From NCBI GenBank assembly GCA_024330265.1, contig JANDLT010000019.1, positions 1-64,000 of the forward strand: a DNA stretch of 64,000 bases. Reading direction: 5' to 3'. Within the stretch, counting starts at the first letter, position 1. Each line of letters opens with the position of its first letter. Below the pieces are notes generated by a model. The model did no database searches and was not told the origin of the DNA. It saw only the letters and a program-made list of their open reading frames with translations. Source of the stretch: Pyrinomonadaceae bacterium MAG19_C2-C3 (GTDB lineage: Bacteria > Acidobacteriota > Blastocatellia > Pyrinomonadales > Pyrinomonadaceae). Below, one piece after another: positions 27,244-36,179 of this stretch. A program made the translations under genes and the position numbers.

Positions 27244-28014
27244 ATGTCACGCAATTCAGTTTCCGCCGTCATTCCAACTAAAAACGTAGCCGATATAATT
27301 ACCCCGACGCTTGAGTCTCTACGGTTCTGCGACGAGGTAATTATCGTTGATATGTTTTCTACAGACGAGACACGCAGCGTTTGCGAGAAGTTTTCTAACG
27401 TCCGGTTCTTCCAGCGTGAAGACTACATTTATGGCAACTTCAATTATGGTGTTGAGCAAGCGACGAGTGAGTGGATAATCAGGATTGACAGCGATGAAGT
27501 GATTAGTCCCGAACTGCGAGATTCTATTATCGAAGTTCTTCAGAGTGAAAATAGCCGACACAACAGTTACGAAGCTTTCTGCCATTTGTACTTCTTCGGA
27601 AAGCATCGGTTGCGGCATGGCTTCGGAAATCAGTGGCGGACAATGCTTTTTCGTAAAGAAACCGCTCGTTACGAAGTGCGGAGTGAGCACGAAGGTTTGG
27701 TATTGCAGGGGTCGGTCGGACGACTCAAAGGTCATTACGATCATTTTACCAATCCAACGATTACCGCCTGGATAGAAAAAACGAATTACTACACTTCGCG
27801 TGATGTTGAACGCCTCGCCGAACCACAGCCGCTTAGTAAAGTAAAGGTCATCTATCAAACCGTCCGTATGTTTCAACGATTCTACTTGCGACCCTATTGG
27901 CTTTGTCGGGATGGTTATATGGGATTTGTGGTTGCCGGAATAGTGGCGTTCTCGTTGTTTGTGCAACACTCCAAGACTTGGGAGAAGTACGAACAACAAA
28001 AAACACGAACATGA
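27244..28014 (+). CDS. GT2-family glycosyltransferase (WaaE/KdtX-like)
   Basis: Short GT-A transferase (256 residues) resembling lipopolysaccharide core beta-glycosyltransferases: VSAVIPTKNVADIITPTLESL, VDMFSTDET, the acidic metal site IIRIDSDEVI, and a C-terminal hydrophobic segment GYMGFVVAGIVAFSLFVQ that may bind the membrane. Same AT-richer coding style as its two upstream neighbours. Likely to modify the glycan core or side chain. Confidence 0.87.
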   Translation: MSRNSVSAVIPTKNVADIITPTLESLRFCDEVIIVDMFSTDETRSVCEKFSNVRFFQREDYIYGNFNYGVEQATSEWIIRIDSDEVISPELRDSIIEVLQSENSRHNSYEAFCHLYFFGKHRLRHGFGNQWRTMLFRKETARYEVRSEHEGLVLQGSVGRLKGHYDHFTNPTITAWIEKTNYYTSRDVERLAEPQPLSKVKVIYQTVRMFQRFYLRPYWLCRDGYMGFVVAGIVAFSLFVQHSKTWEKYEQQKTRT

Positions 28015-28176
28015 ATTAACGGCAGCGTTTGATGATCGTGTGACATATTGGAACATGAACGAACTTGGCAAATGCGAATGTCAGCGCGGTTTGAGTAAGT
28101 TCTAAATGGAGTGCGACCGTTCACCGCTTGAAGGTATATGTAGGTTCGAGTACAACAAAACCGTTTTTCATAAGGC

Positions 28177-29334
28177 TTGTTCTCCAGCTTGACTCAAACT
28201 TGGCATATCATCACGGGCGAGTATCCGCCGCGACCGGGGGGCGTAAGTGACTATACGCAACAAGTGGCGCGAGGTTTGGCGGAAGTGGGGGATGATGTCC
28301 ATGTATGGACATCATCGTGGCAAGGAATGAAGGCAGATGACGCGCTTGTGTCGGTTCATTCTCTTACCGACGGCTTCGGGTTATATGGGTTACGAGAGTT
28401 GAGCGATGGGCTTATGCGCTTTCCAAAAGGGCGGCGTTTGCTCGTCCAGTATGTGCCGCACGCTTACGGATGGAAAGCTTTAAATTTGCCGTTCTGCATC
28501 TGGCTATGGTCTCGTCGAAAGCGCGGCGATTCAGTGTGGGTAATGTTTCATGAAGTGGCGTTCCCTTTGTCGCGTAGGCAGCCGATACTCCACAATCTCC
28601 TAGGGGTGGGGACGCGCGCAATGGCATGGGTTACTGTGCGAGCCGCCGAACGAGTGTTCGTCTCAATTCCGGCATGGGAAGATTTACTGAAGGGTTTTAC
28701 CTCTGCGCGACCAACGACGTGGCTGCCGATACCGAGCAACATTCCGTTGGTTGACGATGCCGCGAGCGTCGCCGCTTGGCGAAATAGGATTAAACCGGAA
28801 GGCGGAAAAATAGTCGGACACTTCGGCACTTACGGAAGCTTGATAGTTGAGCGGTTGCGTCGCGTATTGTCTTCGCTGTTGGAAAAAGCCCAAAACGCGA
28901 GCGTGTTGTTAATAGGCAGAGGCGGCATCGAAATGCGACGTAATCTTGTCGTAGAGCAACCTCAATTCGCGCGGAGGATATATGCCACGGGTGTCCTTCC
29001 AGCCACTGACGTTTCCAGTTGCGTGACGGCGTGCGATCTCCTAATCCAGCCTTATCCTGACGGCGTGAGTAGCCGCCGCACTTCGATGATGGTCGGGTTG
29101 TCTCACGCGCGTCCGCTCATCACCAACTTAGGTCATCTCAGCGAGCCTTTTTGGGGCGAATGTGGGGCAGTGGCAGTGGGCGACTGGGGGCGACCGGAGA
29201 GCGTCGCCGCACTCGCCGTCGAACTACTCGCTGACGAAGGATGGAGCCGCAGTCTGGGCGCGGCGGGACGCAGACTTTATGACGAGTACTTCGACATGCG
29301 AAACACCATTGCCCGATTGAAGAATGAAGCTTAG
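28177..29334 (+). CDS. GT4-like glycosyltransferase
   Basis: About 385 residues with a GT-B layout: WHIITGEYPPRPGGVSDYTQQVARGL (shown by its Gly-Gly acceptor loop), then IVGHFGTYGSLIVERLRRVL starting the donor domain. The usual E-x7-E motif is not intact; the corresponding stretch reads QPYPDGVSSRRTSMMVGL, so catalysis may be altered. The start is uncertain: TTG at 28177 or TTG at 28189; no ATG fits without losing the first strand. GC content returns to the level of the earlier genes here. Confidence 0.78.
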   Translation: MFSSLTQTWHIITGEYPPRPGGVSDYTQQVARGLAEVGDDVHVWTSSWQGMKADDALVSVHSLTDGFGLYGLRELSDGLMRFPKGRRLLVQYVPHAYGWKALNLPFCIWLWSRRKRGDSVWVMFHEVAFPLSRRQPILHNLLGVGTRAMAWVTVRAAERVFVSIPAWEDLLKGFTSARPTTWLPIPSNIPLVDDAASVAAWRNRIKPEGGKIVGHFGTYGSLIVERLRRVLSSLLEKAQNASVLLIGRGGIEMRRNLVVEQPQFARRIYATGVLPATDVSSCVTACDLLIQPYPDGVSSRRTSMMVGLSHARPLITNLGHLSEPFWGECGAVAVGDWGRPESVAALAVELLADEGWSRSLGAAGRRLYDEYFDMRNTIARLKNEA

Positions 29335-29367
29335 GCTTCATTCGGAAAACAAAGTTAACCGGAATCA

Positions 29368-30693
29368 ATGCACATTGCCATTATCAACGATAACAGGCGA
29401 CTCGTCGGCGGTGTCGAAACCTACCTCAACGGAGTTATTAAAGCACTCGCCGACCGCAATCACTCTTTATCATTTTTCAGCGAGATTAGCTTGCCCGTCG
29501 AACGTGCCGAGATCGGGCTTCCAACAAACTCGCCCGTGTGGTGTGTCGCCGAACTTGGGGTCAAACGTGCGCTGGACAGTTTGCGTGCTTGGCAGCCAGA
29601 CGTGATTTACGCTCACGGTTTGGGTGATACGGAATTGGAAGCCGAGACAATTAAAATCGCGCCTTCCGTATTCTTCATCGAAAATTACTACGGAACATGC
29701 ATTAGCGGTTCAAAGACGCACAAGCACCCGACAGCGCGTCCCTGTCACCGACCCTTTGGCGTTGGATGCTTCGCCTACTACTACCCGCGTCGTTGCGGAG
29801 GGTTAAACCCATTAACAATGGTGCGCTCCTACAAGGAACAAGCACGGCGGTTGAAGTTGTTGTCCGAGTACGACGTGATCATCTCGACACCATATATGAA
29901 AGCCGAGATGGAGAAGCACAATTTTGAGGTGAAAGACGCTTACGACTTGCGTGGCATTGACGAGTCTGCCCCTGTTACCGTCAACAAGTTCCCACATTTG
30001 AACATTGGAATGCTTGCTCGACAGGAACTAGGCGCATACGTCGAAAAAAAACTAGGCGACAAACTCAACATTTTTTTCCTCGGTCGCCTGGAATTTCTAA
30101 AGGGAGGAGAATACCTGCTGGGTGCTTTACCGCTTGTGCATGAGGCGTTGAAGAAGCCGTTGCGGGTCATCTTCGCGGGTGATGGACCGGCGCGCGCCGA
30201 ATGTGAGCGGAAGGCAATTGAGTTACATAAGAGATTCCCTTTTGTGGAAGCGGTTTTCACCGGTTGGCTCGCGGGTGGCGAATTGGAGCAGGCATGGGCG
30301 CAGACGGACGTGATGGTGGTTCCAAGCATCTGGCCCGAACCATTTGCCACTGTCGGTCGAGAAGCCGCCATTCGGGGAGTTCCGGTCGCGGCGTTTGACG
30401 TTGGGGGTAACCGGGATTGGTTAATTGACAGTGTTAACGGAAGTCTTGCCACGGGCGACCCGCCGACAGCACACGGGTTGAGCAAGGCAATCATTAGTAT
30501 CCTTTCCGATCAAGAAACTAACTCTCGTCTACGGCGCGGCGCGGTTACGACTGTGGGACGATTCACGATGGACAATCACCTTGACAATCTTCTAGTTCAC
30601 TTCGAGTCCGCGATAGCCTTAAGAGAGCGCAAACTTGAATCTTCTGCCCGGTTTCACAAGCTATGTAGTCGTACCACCGAGGGAGTCACTTAA
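29368..30693 (+). CDS. GT4-family glycosyltransferase with Cys-rich insert
   Basis: 441 residues, GT-B. N-terminal DNRRLVGGVETYLNGVI, donor-domain start IFFLGRLEFLKGGEYLLGAL, E-x7-E in WPEPFATVGREAAIRG. Between the halves lies an insert with four Cys (TCISGSKTHKHP, PCHRPFGVGC, RRCGG) that could bind a metal; the same insert is seen in some other actinobacterial and acidobacterial GT4 proteins. Good GGA ribosome site six bases before the ATG. Confidence 0.88.
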   Translation: MHIAIINDNRRLVGGVETYLNGVIKALADRNHSLSFFSEISLPVERAEIGLPTNSPVWCVAELGVKRALDSLRAWQPDVIYAHGLGDTELEAETIKIAPSVFFIENYYGTCISGSKTHKHPTARPCHRPFGVGCFAYYYPRRCGGLNPLTMVRSYKEQARRLKLLSEYDVIISTPYMKAEMEKHNFEVKDAYDLRGIDESAPVTVNKFPHLNIGMLARQELGAYVEKKLGDKLNIFFLGRLEFLKGGEYLLGALPLVHEALKKPLRVIFAGDGPARAECERKAIELHKRFPFVEAVFTGWLAGGELEQAWAQTDVMVVPSIWPEPFATVGREAAIRGVPVAAFDVGGNRDWLIDSVNGSLATGDPPTAHGLSKAIISILSDQETNSRLRRGAVTTVGRFTMDNHLDNLLVHFESAIALRERKLESSARFHKLCSRTTEGVT

Positions 30694-30742
30694 TAGCCAG
30701 ATTGATCGACACGAATCCTGCCAGCTTGCTTCGTCGGCGTAA

Positions 30743-31894
30743 ATGAGAATACTGACGCTCAGTAATTGCCCGCTAGTTGAAACTCAAGGTTCAGGCTACG
30801 TCACACTCAACTTCTGCGAAGGGCTGCGGCGACGCGGGCATGAGGTTGATGTTTATGCACCGGAAGATTACGAACTATGCCCTACTTGGCGCAAAGCCGG
30901 TGCTTACCGGCGCGCGATAGGAATATTGAAATTCGTTCGAGACAAAGTCAATTCCAAGCCATATGACATTGTCGAATTTTACTGTGGAGAATCGTGGTTG
31001 GCAGCTTCGGTATTGAGCAAACTGCCCAAGCGGAAGTTTCTCCTGGTCAGTCACTCGAACGGCTTGGAAACGCACTTCCGCGAAAACTTAAACAAGCACA
31101 TCGGCAACGTAGCACCGGACGGTTGCTCTCCCCGCAAGTGGTATCACTTCAATCAACAAGCATTGTACGCGCGAGCATTCACACACGTTGACGGTGTAGT
31201 GACAGTGAGCGATTTTGATTGTCAGTTTGCTTTGGCGAACAAATATGGTGACGCTGAACATGTAGTCGCAATCAATAACCCTTTACCTGATGATTACCTT
31301 GGTATAGAAACTAACTTCAAACGCCAATCTGTCGTTGGTTACTGTGGTTCTTGGCTGGCTTGTAAAGGAACGGACATCATCGTCAACGACATGAAACGAG
31401 TGCTGACGGAGTTTCCGCAATGCAAGTTTGTGCTAATCGGTGTCGGCGCGGATTTTCACAAAGAAAAATACTTTGGCGGTGAACTGCACGAACGTATCGA
31501 GATTGTTTCGTTTGTCGAAAGCAAACAACGATTGCGTGAGTTGTATGAGTCATTAGCTATTCTGGTCGCACCTTCAATATATGAAAGCTTCGGTTTAGTC
31601 GTCACAGAAGCGATGGCGTGCGGTGTGGCTGTCGTCGCAACAAAGGTCGGCTTCGCTTACGGTTTGCAACATGAAGAAGAAGTGATGCTTCTCCAAGAAC
31701 CTCATTCGCCCCTGCTATATGAAGCCGTCAAGCGTTTGTTGGATGATGAACCTCTACGCCTTCGCATTGCTGTTTGCGGGTACAACCTGGTGCAGTCTTT
31801 ACATTGGAGTTTGGCTGTTGCCCGGCTGGAAAGCGTTTATCAAGATTGGCTTTATGAATTCAAAAGGTCTTCTGGACACACAACCTCATATTAG
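30743..31894 (+). CDS. GT4-family glycosyltransferase
   Basis: 383 residues, GT-B fold: acceptor-side QGSGYVTLNFCEGLRRRGHE, donor-side VVGYCGSWLACKGTDIIV, E-x7-E in YESFGLVVTEAMACGVA. It follows its neighbour by 49 bases. The long N-terminal half may bind the lipid-linked acceptor. Specificity unknown. Confidence 0.9.
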   Translation: MRILTLSNCPLVETQGSGYVTLNFCEGLRRRGHEVDVYAPEDYELCPTWRKAGAYRRAIGILKFVRDKVNSKPYDIVEFYCGESWLAASVLSKLPKRKFLLVSHSNGLETHFRENLNKHIGNVAPDGCSPRKWYHFNQQALYARAFTHVDGVVTVSDFDCQFALANKYGDAEHVVAINNPLPDDYLGIETNFKRQSVVGYCGSWLACKGTDIIVNDMKRVLTEFPQCKFVLIGVGADFHKEKYFGGELHERIEIVSFVESKQRLRELYESLAILVAPSIYESFGLVVTEAMACGVAVVATKVGFAYGLQHEEEVMLLQEPHSPLLYEAVKRLLDDEPLRLRIAVCGYNLVQSLHWSLAVARLESVYQDWLYEFKRSSGHTTSY

Positions 31895-31948
31895 ATCGAA
31901 AAGCCTGATGCAATTGATGTTTCAAAAACTTGGCTTCAAGCATATATC

Positions 31949-32533
31949 ATGAGGGATTTCAAGCATTTTATTTTGTGGCACTTAGAATTAGCGCAAGCCG
32001 AAACACAAACCAGCGCAGTCGAACGCGCTTGTCTTGCCCGCCACGCGGCGAACAGAAAACACCTTGTTGAGATTGGCGTCTGGCACGGTGTGACGACTTG
32101 CCGACTCCGCCGCGCGATGAAATCCGATGGGATTTTGTGGGCAGTTGACCCGTATCGAGCGGGACGATTAGGCTTCAGTATTCCGCAAAAAATCGCGCAC
32201 CGCGAAGTCGCTAAAGTACCGAACGGGAAAGTCGCGTGGCAACGCTTAACGGGCGTCCAAGCGGCGGCTGAGTTCGCTCGTTGCGAAGATAAAGCCGACT
32301 TTATTTTCATAGACGGTGACCACAGTTATGAAGGTATCAAAGCGGATTGGGAAGCATGGAAATACCTCATCGCCCGTGATGGAATCATTGCTTTGCACGA
32401 TAGTTGTTCAAGTGCGGGGCGACAAATTGACGAAGCAGGCAGCGCAATCTTCACTCGCACAGTCATTCTAAACGATGCCGACTTTGAATTGGTGGAGCAG
32501 GTTGACACTCTGACGATAGTTCGGCGCAAGTAA
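31949..32533 (+). CDS. Small class I SAM methyltransferase (Methyltransf_24)
   Basis: 194 residues. SAM motif HLVEIGVWHGVTTCRL, acidic residue in LWAVDPYRAG, and the family hallmark DFIFIDGDHSYEGIKADWEAW followed by GIIALHDS. Such proteins O-methylate sugars or other small hydroxyl groups in polysaccharide loci. It begins 54 bases after the preceding glycosyltransferase and ends six bases before the next start, so it is in the same operon. Confidence 0.85.
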   Translation: MRDFKHFILWHLELAQAETQTSAVERACLARHAANRKHLVEIGVWHGVTTCRLRRAMKSDGILWAVDPYRAGRLGFSIPQKIAHREVAKVPNGKVAWQRLTGVQAAAEFARCEDKADFIFIDGDHSYEGIKADWEAWKYLIARDGIIALHDSCSSAGRQIDEAGSAIFTRTVILNDADFELVEQVDTLTIVRRK

Positions 32534-32539
32534 CAGCCA

Positions 32540-33643
32540 ATGCAGAGTTCAACTAAAGCGGGGTTGGTGTTGGTCAATGGTTCTAGAACATCTGTGCAAG
32601 CTCCACGCGCACGGGCATTGTTCGGTGAATCGGCGCGAATCGTTTATAAAGACTTTGGGAGAATCAGTTCAATCAAACCCGTTTGGCAAGCTCTAAAAGA
32701 TACCGAATATGATTGGATTTACTGCATTGACCTGGGGCTTCCATCATCGGTGCTGGCGAATTTCCGGCGTCGGCTTTCATCTGATGTTCGTTTGATTTAC
32801 GAGTTGGGCGATCCGGCGCGACCTTTGCTGGCAAATCAGGGGCGACCGCGTTGGGAAGTTGCGTTCGCGCATCAAGCGGATTGTTGGCTGCCCGCTTTCG
32901 CTGACGGCTTGGTATTTCGCGGGTCTTACCTGCTTGATTACTTCGATAAGATAGCGGTGAAGAAAATTCCAAACTCAACGTGGATACCGGACGGAGTTGA
33001 TTGTGAGTTATTCAGACCGCGCTGTGACGACGCGCAAATTCTCGCCTTACGTCGCGCACACAATTTGGAAGGTAAGTTTGTCGTCGGCATCGTCGGCAAC
33101 ATTCATTTCAATCCAAAGGTGAATCTTTTCTACGGTTGGGAATTGGCAGAGGCTTTGGCAATGTTGCCGAATAAGCTACCCATTGCGGGCGTCATTGTCG
33201 GCGACGGTTCGGGACGCATGGTCGTCGAGCAAACCATTGAACGATTAAAACTCGGCGATAGGTTGCGGCTCGTAGGGCGAGTGCCGCACGCAGAAGTTGC
33301 AACGTGGATGAATTTGTTCGACGTTGCGTTATCAACTCAAACGGATGATGCAGTGGGATGGGGGCGGACGACGGCAAAGTTGCCGGAGTATCTCGCGTGC
33401 GGTACGCCGGTGATTTGTTCGGATGTCGGCGAGGCGCATCGGTGGTTGAATAAAAGCGGTCAAACACTGGGGTATCACGGTATGCGCGACGAAAATTACC
33501 CGCAACGATTGTCCGTCAAATTGCAAGAAATGTATTCTCAAAACTTATTGATTTTGAGCCATCATAATCGCAGACTCGCCCTCGAAGTTTTCGATTACAA
33601 AATTTTGCGCGAGCAATTACATAAATTTATCGCCGGTTGCTAA
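32540..33643 (+). CDS. GT4-like glycosyltransferase
   Basis: 367 residues with a shortened N-terminal domain. Donor-side features: VVGIVGNIHFNPKVNLFYGW, IVGDGSGRMVVEQTI, and TTAKLPEYLACGTPVICSDVG, which corresponds to the C-terminal donor site. The E-x7-E is imperfect. Six-base spacing from the upstream methyltransferase supports co-translation. Function as a sugar transferase is inferred from family and context. Confidence 0.82.
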   Translation: MQSSTKAGLVLVNGSRTSVQAPRARALFGESARIVYKDFGRISSIKPVWQALKDTEYDWIYCIDLGLPSSVLANFRRRLSSDVRLIYELGDPARPLLANQGRPRWEVAFAHQADCWLPAFADGLVFRGSYLLDYFDKIAVKKIPNSTWIPDGVDCELFRPRCDDAQILALRRAHNLEGKFVVGIVGNIHFNPKVNLFYGWELAEALAMLPNKLPIAGVIVGDGSGRMVVEQTIERLKLGDRLRLVGRVPHAEVATWMNLFDVALSTQTDDAVGWGRTTAKLPEYLACGTPVICSDVGEAHRWLNKSGQTLGYHGMRDENYPQRLSVKLQEMYSQNLLILSHHNRRLALEVFDYKILREQLHKFIAGC

Positions 33644-33662
33644 CCTGTAACAAAGTTTGGAG

Positions 33663-34826
33663 ATGACAAAATTAAGAGTCGCTATCATTTGCGATTACCT
33701 CGAAGAAGGTTGGGAAAGCATGAACTTGGTGGGCGACTCTCTGGTCAAACGCTTGAGCGAAGATTATGCGAGTGAGATACAGGTGCGGCAGATTCGTCCA
33801 ATAATGAAAAGGCGTTTGAGTCGCGTGTCGGCGCGCGGGGAAGCGCGTAACGCCGACCGTTTTATCAATCGGTTTTACGATTATTCACGGACGCTTAAAG
33901 GCTTGCGAAACCAACAAGACGCAATTGATGTTTATCACCTCGTTGACCATAGTTACAGCCAGCTTGTGCATAGCTTGCCCGCTGAACGGACGCTTGTGAC
34001 GTGTCACGACCTCGATACTTTTCGGTGCGTGTTAGAGCCGGAAAAGGAGGTGCGTCCACGTTGGTTCAAAGCGATGACGCGGCGCACGTTGATCGGGTTT
34101 CAACGTGCGGCTCACGTCGTGTGCGATAGTCGGGCGACGCGCGATGAAGTCTTGGCGCATAAACTGTTGCCGCCGGAGCGCGTGTCGGTTGTGCCGCTCG
34201 GTGTACATCCAACGTGTTCGCCGGAACGCGATGCGGAAGCCGACGCGGAAGCCGAACGATTGCTCGGAGTTGCCAATCGGACAATCGAAATACTGCACGT
34301 CGGAAGCACGATTGCGCGAAAGAGAATTGACGTGTTGTTAGATGTATTCGCGGGCGTGCGAAAGCGATTTCCGGGGGCGCGGCTGATTCGCGTCGGCGGC
34401 GCGTTCACACGGGCGCAGCAAGAACAAGTCGAGCGGCTCGCGTTAAGCGATGCAATCGTTTCGCTGCCGTTTATCAATCGGCGTGTGTTAGCGGCTGTTT
34501 ATCGCCGCGCCGCATTGGTGGTTTTGCCGTCGGAGCAGGAAGGGTTCGGTTTGCCGGTGGTCGAAGCGATGGCGTGTGGAACTCCAATCATCGCCAGTGA
34601 TTTGCCCGTGCTGCGCGAAGTCGGCGGCGAGGCGGCGGAGTATGGCGCGACGGCTGACGGCGCGGCTTGGATTGAAATTGTGATTCGTCTGCTGAATGAA
34701 AGAAGCGGCGCGTCATGCGCGTGGGAAGCGCGGCGCGCAAGTTGTCTCGCGCAGGCGGCGAAGTTTAGTTGGGCGACGTACACGAATCGCATGGTCGAGA
34801 TTTACCGGAATATCGCGGCTCGCTAA
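33663..34826 (+). CDS. GT4-family glycosyltransferase
   Basis: About 387 residues. VAIICDYLEEGWESMNLVG at the acceptor side, ILHVGSTIARKRIDVLLDVF starting the donor domain, and E-x7-E in SEQEGFGLPVVEAMACGTP. A TTG at 33657 in the same frame is the alternative start; ATG at 33663 is used here though its GGAG is very close. Resembles mannosyltransferase-type GT4 proteins, which fits the GDP-mannose enzyme encoded next, but that link is only suggestive. Confidence 0.88.
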   Translation: MTKLRVAIICDYLEEGWESMNLVGDSLVKRLSEDYASEIQVRQIRPIMKRRLSRVSARGEARNADRFINRFYDYSRTLKGLRNQQDAIDVYHLVDHSYSQLVHSLPAERTLVTCHDLDTFRCVLEPEKEVRPRWFKAMTRRTLIGFQRAAHVVCDSRATRDEVLAHKLLPPERVSVVPLGVHPTCSPERDAEADAEAERLLGVANRTIEILHVGSTIARKRIDVLLDVFAGVRKRFPGARLIRVGGAFTRAQQEQVERLALSDAIVSLPFINRRVLAAVYRRAALVVLPSEQEGFGLPVVEAMACGTPIIASDLPVLREVGGEAAEYGATADGAAWIEIVIRLLNERSGASCAWEARRASCLAQAAKFSWATYTNRMVEIYRNIAAR

Positions 34827-34850
34827 GATTGGTTTGGGAGTGAAATTGTA

Positions 34851-35834
34851 ATGTCGAAAAAAGCTCTTATCACCGGAATCACGGGTCAAGACGGCAGTTA
34901 TCTGGCGGAGCATTTGTTGTCGCTCGGCTATGATGTTCACGGCATCGTGCGCCGCGTCGCGCTCGAAGACGCGACGCGGCACTTTACGCGCATCGCGCAC
35001 TTGCTCGACCGTTTGCAGCTTCACGCCGCGAGTTTGGAAAGTTATCCGAGCATCTTTCACGTCATCAGTCGTCACGACTTCGACGAGTGTTATCACCTCG
35101 CGGCGCAGTCATTCGTCGCCGAAAGTTTCGCGGACGGCTTTTCGACGATGAACACGAACATCAACGGTACGCATTACATGCTCGCCGCGTTGCGTGAACT
35201 GCGCCCTGATTGTCGCTTCTATTTCGCCGGTTCATCGGAGATGTTCGGCAAAGTGAGCGAAGTTCCGCAACGAGAAACGACTGCCTTTCACCCGCGCTCG
35301 CCCTACGGCATCAGCAAAGTCGCGGGCTTTCAATTAACGCGCAATTACCGCGAAGCTTACGGCATGTTTTGCTCGAACGGGATACTGTTTAATCACGAAG
35401 GTGCGCGGCGCGGATTCGAGTTTGTGACGCGCAAAATCACTTCGACGGTGGCACGCATTAAATACAATCTGGCGAATGAATTGCGGCTTGGAAACCTCGA
35501 AGCGAAACGCGATTGGGGACACGCCGCCGATTATGTCCAAGCGATGTATCTCATGTTGCAGCACGACACGCCGGATGATTTCGTCATAGCGACGGGCGAG
35601 ACGCACAGCGTGCGCGAGTTTTGCGAATTGGCGTTTGCCGAAGTCAATCTCGATTACCAAGATTATGTGAAAGTTGACGAGCGATTTTATCGTCCGGCGG
35701 AAGTGGAACTGCTCGTCGGCGATGCTTCTAAAGCGCGCCGTGTGCTTGGTTGGAAGCCGACGCGAACGTTCAAAGATATTGTGAAAGAAATGGTGCGCGA
35801 AGACGTTGCCGCGCTCAAGTCTAATAGTGGATAA
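34851..35834 (+). CDS. gmd: GDP-mannose 4,6-dehydratase
   Basis: Converts GDP-D-mannose to GDP-4-keto-6-deoxy-D-mannose, the precursor of GDP-fucose, GDP-rhamnose and related deoxysugars. The extended SDR layout is complete: NAD(P) motif ITGITGQDGSYL at residues 7-18, catalytic Ser in FAGSSEMFGK, YGISK (Tyr-x3-Lys), GMFCSNGILFNHEG and RDWGHAADYV. At 327 residues it is near the short end of the family. Its last residues (SNSG) and TAA stop are read from the start of the TAGTGGATAACGGA repeat, so the C-terminus was changed by the element. No GDP-fucose synthase or reductase follows, so the second step must be encoded elsewhere. Confidence 0.93.
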   Translation: MSKKALITGITGQDGSYLAEHLLSLGYDVHGIVRRVALEDATRHFTRIAHLLDRLQLHAASLESYPSIFHVISRHDFDECYHLAAQSFVAESFADGFSTMNTNINGTHYMLAALRELRPDCRFYFAGSSEMFGKVSEVPQRETTAFHPRSPYGISKVAGFQLTRNYREAYGMFCSNGILFNHEGARRGFEFVTRKITSTVARIKYNLANELRLGNLEAKRDWGHAADYVQAMYLMLQHDTPDDFVIATGETHSVREFCELAFAEVNLDYQDYVKVDERFYRPAEVELLVGDASKARRVLGWKPTRTFKDIVKEMVREDVAALKSNSG

Positions 35835-36153
35835 CGGATAGTGGATAGTGGATAGTGAAGAACTTGTCTTTAACTGAAGCCTGTGCATAAATCGTCGCGT
35901 AGCGATGCAATGAATTTAGCCGTGCGTTTTAACGCACGGAAAACGTCGGAATCGCATCCTCGTCGCGTCAGCGACGATTGAAAACGCCGGTGATGTTCAA
36001 TCGTCGCTGACGCGACGACGGACATTTTCATCGGCTACCGTGCGTTAAAACGCACGGCTAAATTCAAGCTACCGCTAACGCGGTGAAAACACAGCATTTT
36101 TATTTGCACAAGCTTCCTTTAACTATCCACTCTCCACTATCCGTTATCCACTA
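35825..36153. repeat. Type C nested palindrome inside STRR arms
   Basis: Outer arms TAGTGGATAACGGATAGTGG (from 35825) and CCACTATCCGTTATCCACTA (to 36153) are mirror arrays of a TAGTGGA-type heptamer. Inside, AATTTAGCCGTGCGTTTTAA is answered by the complement near 36040-36066, and TCGTCGCGTCAGCGACGATT by AATCGTCGCTGACGCGACGA, each arm being itself a palindrome. It occupies the whole gap between gmd and the next glycosyltransferase, and its left end overlaps the gmd stop codon. Confidence 0.88.
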
Positions 36154-36179
36154 AAATTATCCCGCCACAGAAAACTATA

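Noticed and set aside
27319-28071. 250-codon minus-strand open frame across the WaaE-like GT2 gene
   Set aside because: Antisense to a clear GT2 gene with intact motifs; no recognisable product.
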